64,000 bases of DNA from Chitinibacter sp046530675 (GTDB lineage Bacteria > Pseudomonadota > Gammaproteobacteria > Burkholderiales > Chitinibacteraceae): the NCBI RefSeq assembly GCF_046530675.1, contig NZ_CP172558.1, forward strand, positions 2,542,001-2,606,000. The letters are read 5' to 3'. The notes under the pieces are model-generated. The model was not told the origin of the DNA, did no database searches, and was given only the letters and a program-made list of their open reading frames with translations. The position numbers were made by a program, and so were the translations under genes. Shown in pieces: positions 1 through 7,938 of this stretch; positions within the stretch are counted from its first letter, which is position 1; the number at the start of each line of letters is the position of its first letter.

Positions 1-106
1 TCGCGGCTTTGTCAGTCAGGATGCGATCAGCCTGGCGATGTTTTTAAACAACCGCTTCGGCCAGTACTACGCGATTGACCGCTATGCCGAGGAGATCCCG
101 GTATGA
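1..106 (+). CDS. 3' end of an unidentified upstream gene, possibly saccharopine dehydrogenase-like
   Basis: One frame is open from the left edge and ends in a TGA at 104-106, giving a 34-residue tail ending IDRYAEEIPV. Its stop overlaps the ATG of the following aldehyde dehydrogenase (ATGA arrangement), so the two are translationally coupled. The next gene belongs to the family that oxidises aminoadipate semialdehyde, so a lysine-pathway enzyme such as saccharopine dehydrogenase is a reasonable guess. The fragment is too short to prove it; only the coupling and the tail sequence are seen. Confidence 0.5.
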   Translation, partial: RGFVSQDAISLAMFLNNRFGQYYAIDRYAEEIPV

Positions 107-1668
107 AGCCCTATTCATTAGCCGAAGTGGCTCAGTCACTTGGCATTGCTCACTGGCAAAAAGAGCAAGTCTGGCCGAGCAGCGTCATTCGTGGCCGCAC
201 GCACTACGCCCACGCCGCCTGGCACGAATTATCGAGCCCGATTGATTGTGTTTCACACGGTCGGCAGGCCTTGGCGCAAGACGACGAAATCAGTCAGGCC
301 ATCGGCGCCGCGCATGAGGCTTTTCTGGTCTGGCGCAACTGGCCAGCGCCGCGCCGTGGACAGGTGGTCAAAGCGATTGCAGCACAAGTCGCGCAGCATA
401 AAACCGAGCTGGCGCGGCTGATTGTGCTCGAAGCGGGCAAAATCGAATCCGAAGCGCTCGGCGAAGTGCAGGAATGGATCGACCTGTGCGATCTGGCGCT
501 GGGGCAATCGCGGCAATTGCACGGGCTGGTGATCGCCAGCGAAAGACCCGAACACCGATTGATCGAACAATGGCACCCGCTGGGCGTCGTTGGCGTAATT
601 ACCGCGTTTAATTTTCCGGTCGCAGTCTGGGCATGGAATGCAATGCTCGCGCTGGTGTGCGGCGATGCCGTGGTCTGGAAACCATCGGAAAAAACGCCGC
701 TGACCGCGCTGGCGTGTATGCATCTGGTCAGCAAAGTATTGCACGAGCAGGGCGCTCCGGCCGGGCTGGTTTCGCTGCTGCAGGGCGATGCGCAAATCGG
801 CCAGCAGCTCGCTCAGCATCCGACGATTGCGTTGTTGTCTGCGACCGGCTCGTGCCGGATGGGTCGTGCTGTCGCGCAGCACGTCGCTGAACGCTTTGGC
901 CGCAGCCTGCTTGAACTGGGCGGCAATAACGCGCTGATCATCACGCCGGGCGCTGATCTGGCGCTGGCGATCCCGGCGATTGTTTTTTCGGCCGTCGGCA
1001 CTTGCGGGCAGCGCTGTACCAGCCTGCGGCGGCTGATTGTTCATGAATCGTTGATCGACGCTGTGTGTCAGCAACTGGTCGGAATTTACGGGCAGCTCAA
1101 AATTGGCGACCCGCGCCATACCGAAACGCTGGTTGGGCCTTTAATTGACGGTATTGCCCTGCAGGCTATGAAAAATAAGATCAAGGAAGCAATACAGGAT
1201 GGGGGTACGGTGCTGTGTGGCGGACAGGTCGTTATCGGCGTTCCGGTTGGGCATTATGTGCAGCCGGCGATTATCCGGATGCCGGGGCAAACGGCGGCGA
1301 TGATGGAAGAAACCTTTGCGCCGTTGCTGTTTGTCCTCAGCTACCGAACGCTGGCTGAAGCGATTGCGCTCAATAATGAAGTGCCGCAAGGTCTGTCGTC
1401 GGCGATTTTTACGCAGGATCAGCGCGAAGCCGAACAATTTATCAGTGCCGTCGGCTCCGATTGCGGGCTCGCCAATGTCAACGTCGGCACCAGCGGTGCT
1501 GAAATCGGCGGGGCATTTGGCGGCGAAAAAGCCACCGGCGGTGGACGCGAATCGGGATCGGATGCGTGGAAAAACTATATGCGCCGCAGCACCAATACCA
1601 TCAATTACGGCGCGAGCTTGCCGCTGGCGCAGGGCGTACATTTTGACGTCAAGCCTGATCCCGAATGA
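103..1668 (+). CDS. amaB: Aldehyde dehydrogenase, ALDH7/antiquitin type (aminoadipate semialdehyde / piperideine-6-carboxylate dehydrogenase)
   Basis: 521 aa, full length for the family. It should oxidise alpha-aminoadipate semialdehyde (in equilibrium with piperideine-6-carboxylate) to alpha-aminoadipate with NAD(P)+ in cytosolic lysine degradation. The cofactor-binding NFPVAVWAWN region and the VWKPSE motif are present. The general base Glu271 lies in LLELGGNN and the nucleophile Cys305 in GTCGQRCTS. ELGGNN and GQRCTS are typical of the antiquitin subgroup rather than of betaine or succinate-semialdehyde dehydrogenases. The start overlaps the upstream stop by ATGA, so it is at least the second gene of an operon. 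Family assignment is strong; substrate is inferred from subgroup motifs. Confidence 0.85.
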   Translation: MKPYSLAEVAQSLGIAHWQKEQVWPSSVIRGRTHYAHAAWHELSSPIDCVSHGRQALAQDDEISQAIGAAHEAFLVWRNWPAPRRGQVVKAIAAQVAQHKTELARLIVLEAGKIESEALGEVQEWIDLCDLALGQSRQLHGLVIASERPEHRLIEQWHPLGVVGVITAFNFPVAVWAWNAMLALVCGDAVVWKPSEKTPLTALACMHLVSKVLHEQGAPAGLVSLLQGDAQIGQQLAQHPTIALLSATGSCRMGRAVAQHVAERFGRSLLELGGNNALIITPGADLALAIPAIVFSAVGTCGQRCTSLRRLIVHESLIDAVCQQLVGIYGQLKIGDPRHTETLVGPLIDGIALQAMKNKIKEAIQDGGTVLCGGQVVIGVPVGHYVQPAIIRMPGQTAAMMEETFAPLLFVLSYRTLAEAIALNNEVPQGLSSAIFTQDQREAEQFISAVGSDCGLANVNVGTSGAEIGGAFGGEKATGGGRESGSDAWKNYMRRSTNTINYGASLPLAQGVHFDVKPDPE

Positions 1669-1688
1669 AGGCACAGGATATTTCACTT

Positions 1689-1694
1689 TATAAT
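1689..1694 (+). promoter_or_regulatory. Candidate -10 element upstream of the prolyl oligopeptidase gene
   Basis: A perfect TATAAT lies 26 bases before the ATG at 1721, inside the 52-bp gap after the aldehyde dehydrogenase. A start of transcription near 1701 would leave a leader of about 20 nt. No good TTGACA-like element sits 16-18 bp upstream, so this is only a plausible promoter. Confidence 0.3.
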
Positions 1695-1720
1695 CGCGTC
1701 CTTTTTGACTGAGCTTGCTG

Positions 1721-3847
1721 ATGACCCAGGACGATTTTTTATGGCTTGAAAAGGCCACGCCAGCCGTCAGCGACTGGGTTAGGGCGCAAAACGAATATAC
1801 GCAACAGCAGCTCGACCTTGACCCGCGCTTTGCGCCGCTGCACGACGCGATACTCGCCAATATGCAGGACACGCGGCAGATTCCGCTGTTTTCCGTCCAC
1901 GACGATGTGCTGTACAACTTTCATCAGGATGCCGCACAGCCACGTGGCGTATATCGCGCCACGACGCTGGATGAATACACTCGGGCCGGGACACACTGGC
2001 AAACCCAGTGGAAGACAGTTCTCGATATCGACGCGCTGGCAGCGAGCGAGGGCTACGACTGGTATCTGAGCGGCGTCGATCATTGCACGCTGCAACCAAC
2101 GCGCTGCCTGGTCAACCTGAATATCGGCGGTAGCGATGCCTGCGTGATTCGTGAATACGATCTGGCAACGCAAAGCTTTGTCGCCGGTGGTTTTGAATTT
2201 CCCTTTGGCAAAAGCCAGGTCAGCTGGCGCGACGCTAATAGCGTTTTTGTTTGCCCGGCGTGGGATGAAGACCAAATCACCAGCGCGGGTTATTCGCGTG
2301 AAGTGGTGCTGCTGGAACGCGGGCAAGCGTGGGAAGATGCCGCGTCGATGATTGTGCTGCCTGAGCAGATTTTGAAAGTGGCCGCATGGAGATTTCTTGA
2401 TGTGGGTCTTGATGCAGCCGGCGGCGACGGGGTAGTTCCGTTTGATCTGATCGAAGTCGCGCAAGATTTTTACCGCCGCAGCTATTTTTACCTGAATTCG
2501 CAACACGGCGGCGATGCCGAGCCGCTGCATCTGCCTTTGCCAGTCCGTTGCGTGATCGAAGCCTACAGTCATGGCGATCTGATCATCCGTCTTGATGCCG
2601 ACTGGCGCTACGGCGAACAGGATTTTGCTGCCGGTAGCCTGATCGCGCTCGCTTGCGACGCCGCCAGCGGCGAGCTGGGCAGGGCGCAGTTGCTGTTTGC
2701 GCCGGATGTGAGTCAAACAGGGTTTGCCACGCAATCGGTGCAGATGCTTGAAGCAACGCTCAATGGCTTGCTGATTGTCATTCTGGATAATGTGACAAGT
2801 CGCGTTATTTCAATGCAGTGGTGTGATGACGGGCAGGGAGATGGCCAGAGTGGTCACTGGCAGGAAATCGCCAATCCTATCCGCACCGGCGGCGTGATCG
2901 AAATCGTCGCGCAGCCGTGGCGCAGCGACACGCTGTATTACCTGTACAGCGATTTTCTGACTCCCGCCAGCCTGTATCGCCATGAACTTGGCAGCATAAA
3001 TCCACCGCAATTGCTGCGCGCCCAACCGGCGGCTTTTGATTCTACCGATCTGCAGGTACAGCAATATCACGCCCGCAGCAAAGACGGTACTGCCGTCCCG
3101 TATTTCATTGTATGCGATGCTGGTATTGATCTAGACGGCAATACCCCGGTATTAATGTATGGCTACGGCGGCTTTGCCGTTCCGCTGCTGCCGTATTACC
3201 TCGATAATCTGGGTGAACACTGGTTGAGACAGGGCGGTGCCTACGTCGTCGCCAATATTCGTGGCGGCGGCGAATTTGGCCCAGCGTGGCACGAAGCCGG
3301 GCGTGGTAAAAACCGGCAGAACAGCTTTGTTGACTTTATTGCGATTGCTGAAAATTTGATCGCGCGCGGCATCACGCGACCAGCCAAATTGGCGATTCAA
3401 GGCGGCAGCAACGGCGGCCTGCTCGTCGCCACGTGCATGGTGCAAAGGCCGGAATTATTCGGCGCGGTGGTGTGCGAAGTGCCAATTCTGGACATGCTGC
3501 GCTTCGATCAGCTCGGCGCTGGCGCTAGCTGGATTGCCGAATATGGTAACCCTAAAAAAGACGCCGAGATATTAGGGGTATATTCGCCTTATCAAAATCT
3601 AAAATGCGCTACAGAGCAACACTACCCCAGGGTATTACTCACCACTTCAGCCGAAGATGACCGGGTTCATCCCGCGCACGCCAGAAAAATGGCCGCGAGG
3701 CTGCAGGAATTGGGTCACGATGCGCTGTTTTTCGAAAGCCAGAGCGGTGGCCACGCCGGGCAAACCCGACAGCAACACACCGCTGAAGAACTGGCGCGGG
3801 TGCTGGTGTTTTTGCGGCAGTGTTTAGTAATGGATAGCAAAATATAA
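1721..3847 (+). CDS. Prolyl oligopeptidase family serine peptidase (S9A)
   Basis: 708 aa from the ATG at 1721; an in-frame TTG at 1715 would add two residues. The N-terminal two thirds should form the beta-propeller and the C-terminal third the alpha/beta-hydrolase fold. The catalytic serine is Ser563 in GGSNGG, the acid lies in DDRV (646/647), and the histidine is His678 in SGGHAG. The GGGEFG oxyanion-region motif is visible before the serine. No signal peptide is apparent, so the enzyme is probably cytosolic and cleaves short proline-containing peptides. It could be an oligopeptidase B relative, but length and motifs favour S9A. Confidence 0.88.
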   Translation: MTQDDFLWLEKATPAVSDWVRAQNEYTQQQLDLDPRFAPLHDAILANMQDTRQIPLFSVHDDVLYNFHQDAAQPRGVYRATTLDEYTRAGTHWQTQWKTVLDIDALAASEGYDWYLSGVDHCTLQPTRCLVNLNIGGSDACVIREYDLATQSFVAGGFEFPFGKSQVSWRDANSVFVCPAWDEDQITSAGYSREVVLLERGQAWEDAASMIVLPEQILKVAAWRFLDVGLDAAGGDGVVPFDLIEVAQDFYRRSYFYLNSQHGGDAEPLHLPLPVRCVIEAYSHGDLIIRLDADWRYGEQDFAAGSLIALACDAASGELGRAQLLFAPDVSQTGFATQSVQMLEATLNGLLIVILDNVTSRVISMQWCDDGQGDGQSGHWQEIANPIRTGGVIEIVAQPWRSDTLYYLYSDFLTPASLYRHELGSINPPQLLRAQPAAFDSTDLQVQQYHARSKDGTAVPYFIVCDAGIDLDGNTPVLMYGYGGFAVPLLPYYLDNLGEHWLRQGGAYVVANIRGGGEFGPAWHEAGRGKNRQNSFVDFIAIAENLIARGITRPAKLAIQGGSNGGLLVATCMVQRPELFGAVVCEVPILDMLRFDQLGAGASWIAEYGNPKKDAEILGVYSPYQNLKCATEQHYPRVLLTTSAEDDRVHPAHARKMAARLQELGHDALFFESQSGGHAGQTRQQHTAEELARVLVFLRQCLVMDSKI

Positions 3848-3928
3848 GAAGTGCAGATGCATCCCTAAACTGATGATAATCTTGTAAGGTCAGGTCATCG
3901 CAGTAAACGTTGTATTTCATTACATTCA

Positions 3929-3954
3929 GTCCAACTTGCTGTGCTTAGTTGGAC
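3929..3954 (+). promoter_or_regulatory. Perfect 8-bp inverted repeat just before a ribosome binding site
   Basis: GTCCAACT at 3929-3936 is repeated inverted as AGTTGGAC at 3947-3954 with a 10-nt loop. The purine-rich Shine-Dalgarno AGAGGGG follows directly and the ATG of the solute-binding protein is at 3968. There is no T-tract, so this is not a terminator. It could be an operator or an RNA hairpin influencing translation. Confidence 0.4.
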
Positions 3955-3967
3955 AAGAGGGGAATAA

Positions 3968-4708
3968 ATGCGCATTTTGGCTTGTATTGGCATGCTACTG
4001 TCAGCGTTTACTCTGGCAGATGTCCAACTCGTGGTTGGCGAAGTTCCCGGTCATGCCAGTATGACCGAAGCAGGAATGAAAGGCGCGGATTACGATCTGG
4101 TCATGGAGATGGCTAAACGTGTGGGCTACAAGGGAAAAATAGAAATTCAACCGTACCCTCGGGCGCTGAAGAGTGGTAGTGAAGGTTCTTCGGTCTTGGT
4201 TTTTCCTGTGGCACGCAATCCGGAACGCGAGCAGAAATTCAAGTGGATCACGGAATTAACAGAAGACGAAATCATTGTGGTTGCCAACCGTAACAGTACA
4301 TTTGATATCAGCAGTCTGGAAGCTGTGAAAAATTTGCGTATTGGTGTGCTGCGCTCTGCCGTAGGTGACATTGTGGCGAGCAAGCAAGCGTTTCCTGGTA
4401 TCGAACGTGTCGCCAAAGAAGAATTTAATGCAAAAAAACTCAGCCACGGACGGATCGATGTCTGGATCGGCGTCTGGAATGCCATTTTGATCGCCCAGCG
4501 CAACGCGGGTTTGAGCCGGAAAGATTTGCGTCGCGGCGTGGTGATACACCGTGCCACAGCACAACTAGCCGCCTCACCAGATTTTAGCGATGCCGAAGCA
4601 AAAAAATGGCAAGACGCCCTCAAAGCGATGAAAGCGGATGGCACCTACAAGCGAATCATCGATGCCAATCAATACGAGTTTCCGCCAGTTACGCCACCCA
4701 GTCGCTAG
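3968..4708 (+). CDS. Orphan periplasmic solute-binding protein, SBP_bac_3-like
   Basis: 246 aa with an N-terminal signal peptide (hydrophobic residues about 3-16, cleavage near Ala17). The body shows the pattern of amino-acid-type extracellular solute-binding proteins: an early DYDLVMEMAKRVGY segment, a central hinge (LRIGVLRSAVGD) and a C-terminal YKRIIDAN helix. A strong Shine-Dalgarno (AGAGGGG) precedes the ATG. No ABC permease or ATPase is nearby, so the protein may serve a remote transporter or act as a sensor partner. The ligand cannot be told from sequence. Confidence 0.75.
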   Translation: MRILACIGMLLSAFTLADVQLVVGEVPGHASMTEAGMKGADYDLVMEMAKRVGYKGKIEIQPYPRALKSGSEGSSVLVFPVARNPEREQKFKWITELTEDEIIVVANRNSTFDISSLEAVKNLRIGVLRSAVGDIVASKQAFPGIERVAKEEFNAKKLSHGRIDVWIGVWNAILIAQRNAGLSRKDLRRGVVIHRATAQLAASPDFSDAEAKKWQDALKAMKADGTYKRIIDANQYEFPPVTPPSR

Positions 4709-4857
4709 GTGCATAGTGCAATCGTACGCAAGCCTCTACGCGATGCAGCAAGCTACGATGCTGGTGTTTTTGTATCGGCAGATTGGTGAAGAGTAGGGGT
4801 ATTCGACGGCTGATATTGAAGCAACAATACACCGGATGACGTACATCTCATCTATGC

Positions 4858-4883
4858 GGCGTAATGCCTTTGACGATTACGCC
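4858..4883. repeat. Inverted repeat GGCGTAAT...ATTACGCC in a gene-free stretch
   Basis: Perfect 8-bp arms at 4858-4865 and 4876-4883 flank a 10-nt spacer. They lie in the 261-bp gap between the solute-binding protein and the AT-rich immunity-like gene. The gap also has an AGGGGTATT at about 4791-4799. No open frame or recognisable promoter stands out in this gap. Confidence 0.4.
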
Positions 4884-4969
4884 CTACGGCGCAACGAGTT
4901 ACGGTGCTGCACAAATTTAGCCCAAGCTACGACGATTCGGAATTTGACGAAAATTAAGAGTGGGGCATT

Positions 4970-5302
4970 ATGATTAGACTTATATTTTTATCGTTTAGTG
5001 TATTAACTATTTCTTCATTCTTAGCATCAAGTTTATATGCAAATGAAGCTATGAAGCACTCATATGTCCCAGAAAATGGTTTTGTTCCTGATAAACGTAC
5101 TGCTATTAATGTGGCAGAAGCAATTCTTTCGACTATTTATGGAGTATCGATAATTAAATCAGAAAGACCATTTAATGCTTCATTAAAAAATGGGGTATGG
5201 ACTGTTGTTGGAACATTACCAGAAGATGCTAAAGGGGGCGTCGCTGAAATAGAAATTTCCAAGTCAACTGGAGAGGTTTTCAGAGTATCGCACGGCAAGT
5301 AA
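4970..5302 (+). CDS. YbbC/YhhH-type NTF2-fold immunity-like protein
   Basis: 110 aa. The first 24 residues are a hydrophobic signal-peptide-like segment ending near ASSLYANEA. The rest matches, from memory, the short NTF2-fold immunity family: YVPENGFVPD, then AEAILSTIYG, then NGVWTVVGTLP, then GGVAEIEISK ending RVSHGK. Members are found beside polymorphic toxins or scattered as orphans. Here there is no toxin next door, and the gene is clearly more AT-rich than both neighbours, which suggests acquisition. The ATG has a GAGTGGGG-type Shine-Dalgarno. Family call is fairly firm; a true immunity role is inference. Confidence 0.7.
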   Translation: MIRLIFLSFSVLTISSFLASSLYANEAMKHSYVPENGFVPDKRTAINVAEAILSTIYGVSIIKSERPFNASLKNGVWTVVGTLPEDAKGGVAEIEISKSTGEVFRVSHGK

Positions 5303-5320
5303 GTACATTGTACGGCAGGG

Positions 5321-5346
5321 GTTGGGCTAAGCCTGCGCAGCCCAAC
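5321..5346. repeat. GTTGGGCT...AGCCCAAC palindrome
   Basis: Arms at 5321-5328 and 5339-5346 with a 10-nt loop, between the immunity-like gene and the following terminator. GTTGGGCT-type palindromes are common intergenic repeats in proteobacteria. A GTACATTGTACGGCA stretch at 5303-5317 resembles the centre of the roughly 105-bp repeat found elsewhere in this window. Confidence 0.4.
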
Positions 5347-5364
5347 ATTCCCAAGCACCCAAAA

Positions 5365-5398
5365 ATTGAAAAAGGCCATCCACGCGGATGGCTTTTTT
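5365..5398. terminator. Bidirectional intrinsic terminator
   Basis: GCCATCC at 5375-5381 pairs with GGATGGC at 5386-5392 around an ACGC tetraloop, followed by six T. An A-rich run on the other side allows it to end the convergent trhP transcript as well. Confidence 0.85.
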
Positions 5399-5412
5399 AA
5401 TTAAATCAACGG

Positions 5413-6771
5413 TTAAAACAACCGAGCCAGCAAAGCCTTGTCGTATTGCGCAGCCAGCGGGATTTGCACCTGAATGCCATTACCCGGCGCAACTGCGATG
5501 TCCTTGCCGTTTTTATCGCGCATAGACTCGATTTTGACTTCGATATTGCCGCTGGGGTGGATGATTTCCAGTGTGTCGCCGAGTGAAAATTTGTTTTTCA
5601 CTTCAATCCGTGCCCAGCCATCGTTGTTGGCGATGATTTCGCCGACAAACTGGCTGCGTTTGGCTTTGGAGTGGCCGTCAAGGTAGTTTTGCGCTTCGTG
5701 CGTGTAGTGGCGCTGGTAGAAGCCGTCGGTGTAGCCGCGATTAGCCAGTCCATCCAAATCGGCGAGCAGGGCTGGGTTGAATGGGCGGCCGGCAACGGCG
5801 TCGTCAATGGCCTGACGATAGACCTGCGCGGTGCGCGCGACGTAGTACAGCGATTTGGTGCGGCCTTCGATTTTCAGCGAATCGACGCCCATTTTGACCA
5901 GCCGCTCGATATGCTGCACGGCGCGCAGGTCTTTGCTGTTCATGATGTAGGTGCCGTGCTCGTCTTCCATAATCGGCATCAGCTCGCCGGGGCGATTGCC
6001 TTCTTCGATTAGATAAGTTTTGTCGGCCAGTGGATGGCGTTCTGCACCGCCACAAGCAGCGAAGTTCTGGTTGCCCTCGGACATGGCTTTGTTGAAGTCA
6101 AACTGGATGACCTGTGATTTTGCTTGGACATCACCCGCATCGTCTTCGATTGTGTCGTGCGTTTTGTAATCCCAGCGGCAGGCGTTGGTGCACGTACCCT
6201 GATTTGGATCGCGGTGATTGAAATAGCCCGACAGCAGGCAGCGGCCGGAGTAGGCGATACACAGCGCGCCATGAACAAACACTTCCAGCTCCATATCGGG
6301 GCAGAGCTGGCGGATTTCTTCGATTTCATCGAGGCTCAGCTCACGCGACAGAATCACCCGCTCCAAACCCAGCGATTGCCAGAATTTCACCCCGGCGTAG
6401 TTCACCGTATTGGCTTGCACCGACAGGTGAATCACCTGCTCGGGCCAGCGTTCGCGCACCATCATGATCAAGCCGGGGTCGGCCATAATCAGCGCGTCGG
6501 GCTTCATCGCGATCACCGGCTCCATGTCAGCGAGATAGGTTTTGATCTTTGAGTTGTGCGGCAGGATATTGCTGGCGACGAAAAACTTCTTGCCGCGTGC
6601 GTGCGCTTCTTCAATGCCGAGCGCAATTTCTTCCAGGCCAAATTCATTATTGCGCGCGCGCAGGCTGTAGCGTGGCTGCCCGGCATAAACGGCGTCGGCA
6701 CCAAAATCATAGGCGGCGCGCATCCGGTCTAGCGTACCGGCGGGGAGGAGGAGTTCGGGGGCTTTCAACAT
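5413..6771 (-). CDS. trhP: tRNA 5-hydroxyuridine modification protein TrhP (YegQ), peptidase U32 family
   Basis: 452 aa, full length for YegQ/TrhP. TrhP makes 5-hydroxyuridine at the wobble position of tRNA by an oxygen-independent, prephenate-dependent route. The U32 core is clear (ELLLPAGT at the N-terminus; HGALCIAYSGRC later). Cysteines at 171, 178, 194 and 198 fit the iron-sulfur ligand region, with a further Cys240. The paralogues UbiU, UbiV and RlhA differ in length. The gene is convergent with the immunity-like gene. An FNR-type palindrome lies about 90 bp upstream of its start, suggesting induction at low oxygen, which suits an oxygen-independent enzyme. Confidence 0.9.
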   Translation of the reverse strand: MLKAPELLLPAGTLDRMRAAYDFGADAVYAGQPRYSLRARNNEFGLEEIALGIEEAHARGKKFFVASNILPHNSKIKTYLADMEPVIAMKPDALIMADPGLIMMVRERWPEQVIHLSVQANTVNYAGVKFWQSLGLERVILSRELSLDEIEEIRQLCPDMELEVFVHGALCIAYSGRCLLSGYFNHRDPNQGTCTNACRWDYKTHDTIEDDAGDVQAKSQVIQFDFNKAMSEGNQNFAACGGAERHPLADKTYLIEEGNRPGELMPIMEDEHGTYIMNSKDLRAVQHIERLVKMGVDSLKIEGRTKSLYYVARTAQVYRQAIDDAVAGRPFNPALLADLDGLANRGYTDGFYQRHYTHEAQNYLDGHSKAKRSQFVGEIIANNDGWARIEVKNKFSLGDTLEIIHPSGNIEVKIESMRDKNGKDIAVAPGNGIQVQIPLAAQYDKALLARLF

Positions 6772-6859
6772 CGTGTTGTGGCTCTGGTGGCAGGTTAATC
6801 GTAATGGGCGCGATTTTATCGCCCATCACCCCGCCAGCCCCGGGCGAAAATCTCGGAGT

Positions 6860-6873
6860 TTGATCCAGATCAA
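6860..6873. promoter_or_regulatory. FNR-type box upstream of trhP
   Basis: TTGATccagATCAA at 6860-6873 matches the FNR consensus TTGAT-N4-ATCAA exactly. It sits in the 166-bp gap between the Nudix gene stop and the trhP start, both on the minus strand, centred about 95 bp upstream of the trhP ATG. A class II FNR site would then place the transcript start 50-55 bp before the ATG. fnr itself is in this window at 55920-56666. The match is seen; regulation is inferred. Confidence 0.55.
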
Positions 6874-6937
6874 GTTTTGCCTTGAGGCTTCAGACACGCG
6901 GCAGATGCGATGTCTTTTCAGTGACGCGGCTAGCCGG

Positions 6938-7744
6938 CTATGTGCTTGCCAGTCGAGTCAGCAGCCGCGCGGTCACTAGGCCGGCATCCCAGGTCATTTC
7001 GGGCAGCCGCGCGGCGCATTCGGCCATGCTGACGCAATGAAAGGCCGCAACTTCCCCGTCGGTGTTGTGCGGAATCACCTCGGCGGGCAGTTGCAGATCG
7101 TAGCAATACAAAATCTCGTCGTGTGTGCCGTCGATCTCATTGCGCGTGCTGCGGATTTGCTCGATGTAGACCGCTTGCTGTGCGATGTGCTGGTTGATTC
7201 CAGCTTCCTCGGCCAGCTCGCGTACAACACACTCCGCTGCAGATTCACCCTGGGGTATACCGCCAGCAGCCAGATTATCCAGCTTGTCCGGGTCTATACC
7301 CTTGGTGGGTGAGCGGCGAGCCAGCCATAAATCGCCATTGTGGCTAATGCCATTGATGTGCACCGCTTTGCTGCACAGACCAAAACGGCGGAATGCGCCG
7401 CGCTCGAGCGTAAACAGCGTCGTCGTGGTATCAAGTTGGCCGTTTTCGATAGGGGGGTGAACGGCGTATAACTCGTCGCGCCAGACTTTGATCCAGCCGG
7501 TTGCGCGCAAATGCAGCGCAGCGGCGTTCATCAAGTCTTGCAATTGCGGGTTTTCCAGCTCAACAACGACGGTGTTCGTCTGCAGCGCAAAGCGCGAATC
7601 AAATTGATTCAAGACACTAGCGACGGGCATTTCCAGCCAGCCGAGCGCTTGCCCGTTGACGATCAGGCGCAGCAAGGCGCTGGTGTCGAACTGCGGTTGA
7701 CTGGCCAGATAGCGTTCAATGAGTTGACTAGAGTTTGAAGACAT
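6938..7744 (-). CDS. Nudix hydrolase with N-terminal DUF4743 domain
   Basis: 268 aa. Residues about 1-125 fit DUF4743, and a complete Nudix box (GX5EX7REUXEEXGU) spans 161-183 with RELAEEAG at its core. This architecture is shared with plant and fungal proteins related to thiamine pyrophosphokinase that dephosphorylate damaged thiamine diphosphates. A housekeeping role in clearing oxidised thiamine diphosphate is the best guess. It is upstream of trhP on the same strand, but the 166-bp gap with an FNR-like box suggests separate transcription. Confidence 0.82.
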   Translation of the reverse strand: MSSNSSQLIERYLASQPQFDTSALLRLIVNGQALGWLEMPVASVLNQFDSRFALQTNTVVVELENPQLQDLMNAAALHLRATGWIKVWRDELYAVHPPIENGQLDTTTTLFTLERGAFRRFGLCSKAVHINGISHNGDLWLARRSPTKGIDPDKLDNLAAGGIPQGESAAECVVRELAEEAGINQHIAQQAVYIEQIRSTRNEIDGTHDEILYCYDLQLPAEVIPHNTDGEVAAFHCVSMAECAARLPEMTWDAGLVTARLLTRLAST

Positions 7745-7814
7745 TAAATCCTACTGTGTCGCTGTCCGTAGTGAGGTCAATTTTGCTACAATCGCGCCCA
7801 CGATGCATATCGCT

Positions 7815-7913
7815 AAGTAGCAAGACAAAAGTTCCCCCGCTGCCGTGCCTCGCCGTACTATTTGTACTGTCTTCGGCTTTGCGCCTTGCGTGGATCCTTT
7901 TGTAGCATTACTT
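7815..7913. repeat. Dispersed imperfect-palindrome element, copy A
   Basis: About 99 bp sharing order and much sequence with copies at 35504-35620 and 59465-59570. All start AAGT-GCAAG followed by an A run and GTTCCCC or similar, pass through CTCGCC..CGTAC and TTGTACTG, then a CTTCGG or GTTCGG block, and end with a T-rich arm. This copy is the most diverged. It fills the leader of the fumarase gene and stops about 25 bp before its ATG, so it is probably transcribed. Confidence 0.6.
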
Positions 7914-7938
7914 ACTTCACGCCCCACGGAGCCCAATC

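Noticed and set aside
253..1119. 288-aa open frame antisense to the aldehyde dehydrogenase
   Set aside because: It mirrors the codons of a well-supported gene, has no recognisable domain, and has an Arg/Gln-rich composition typical of antisense frames.
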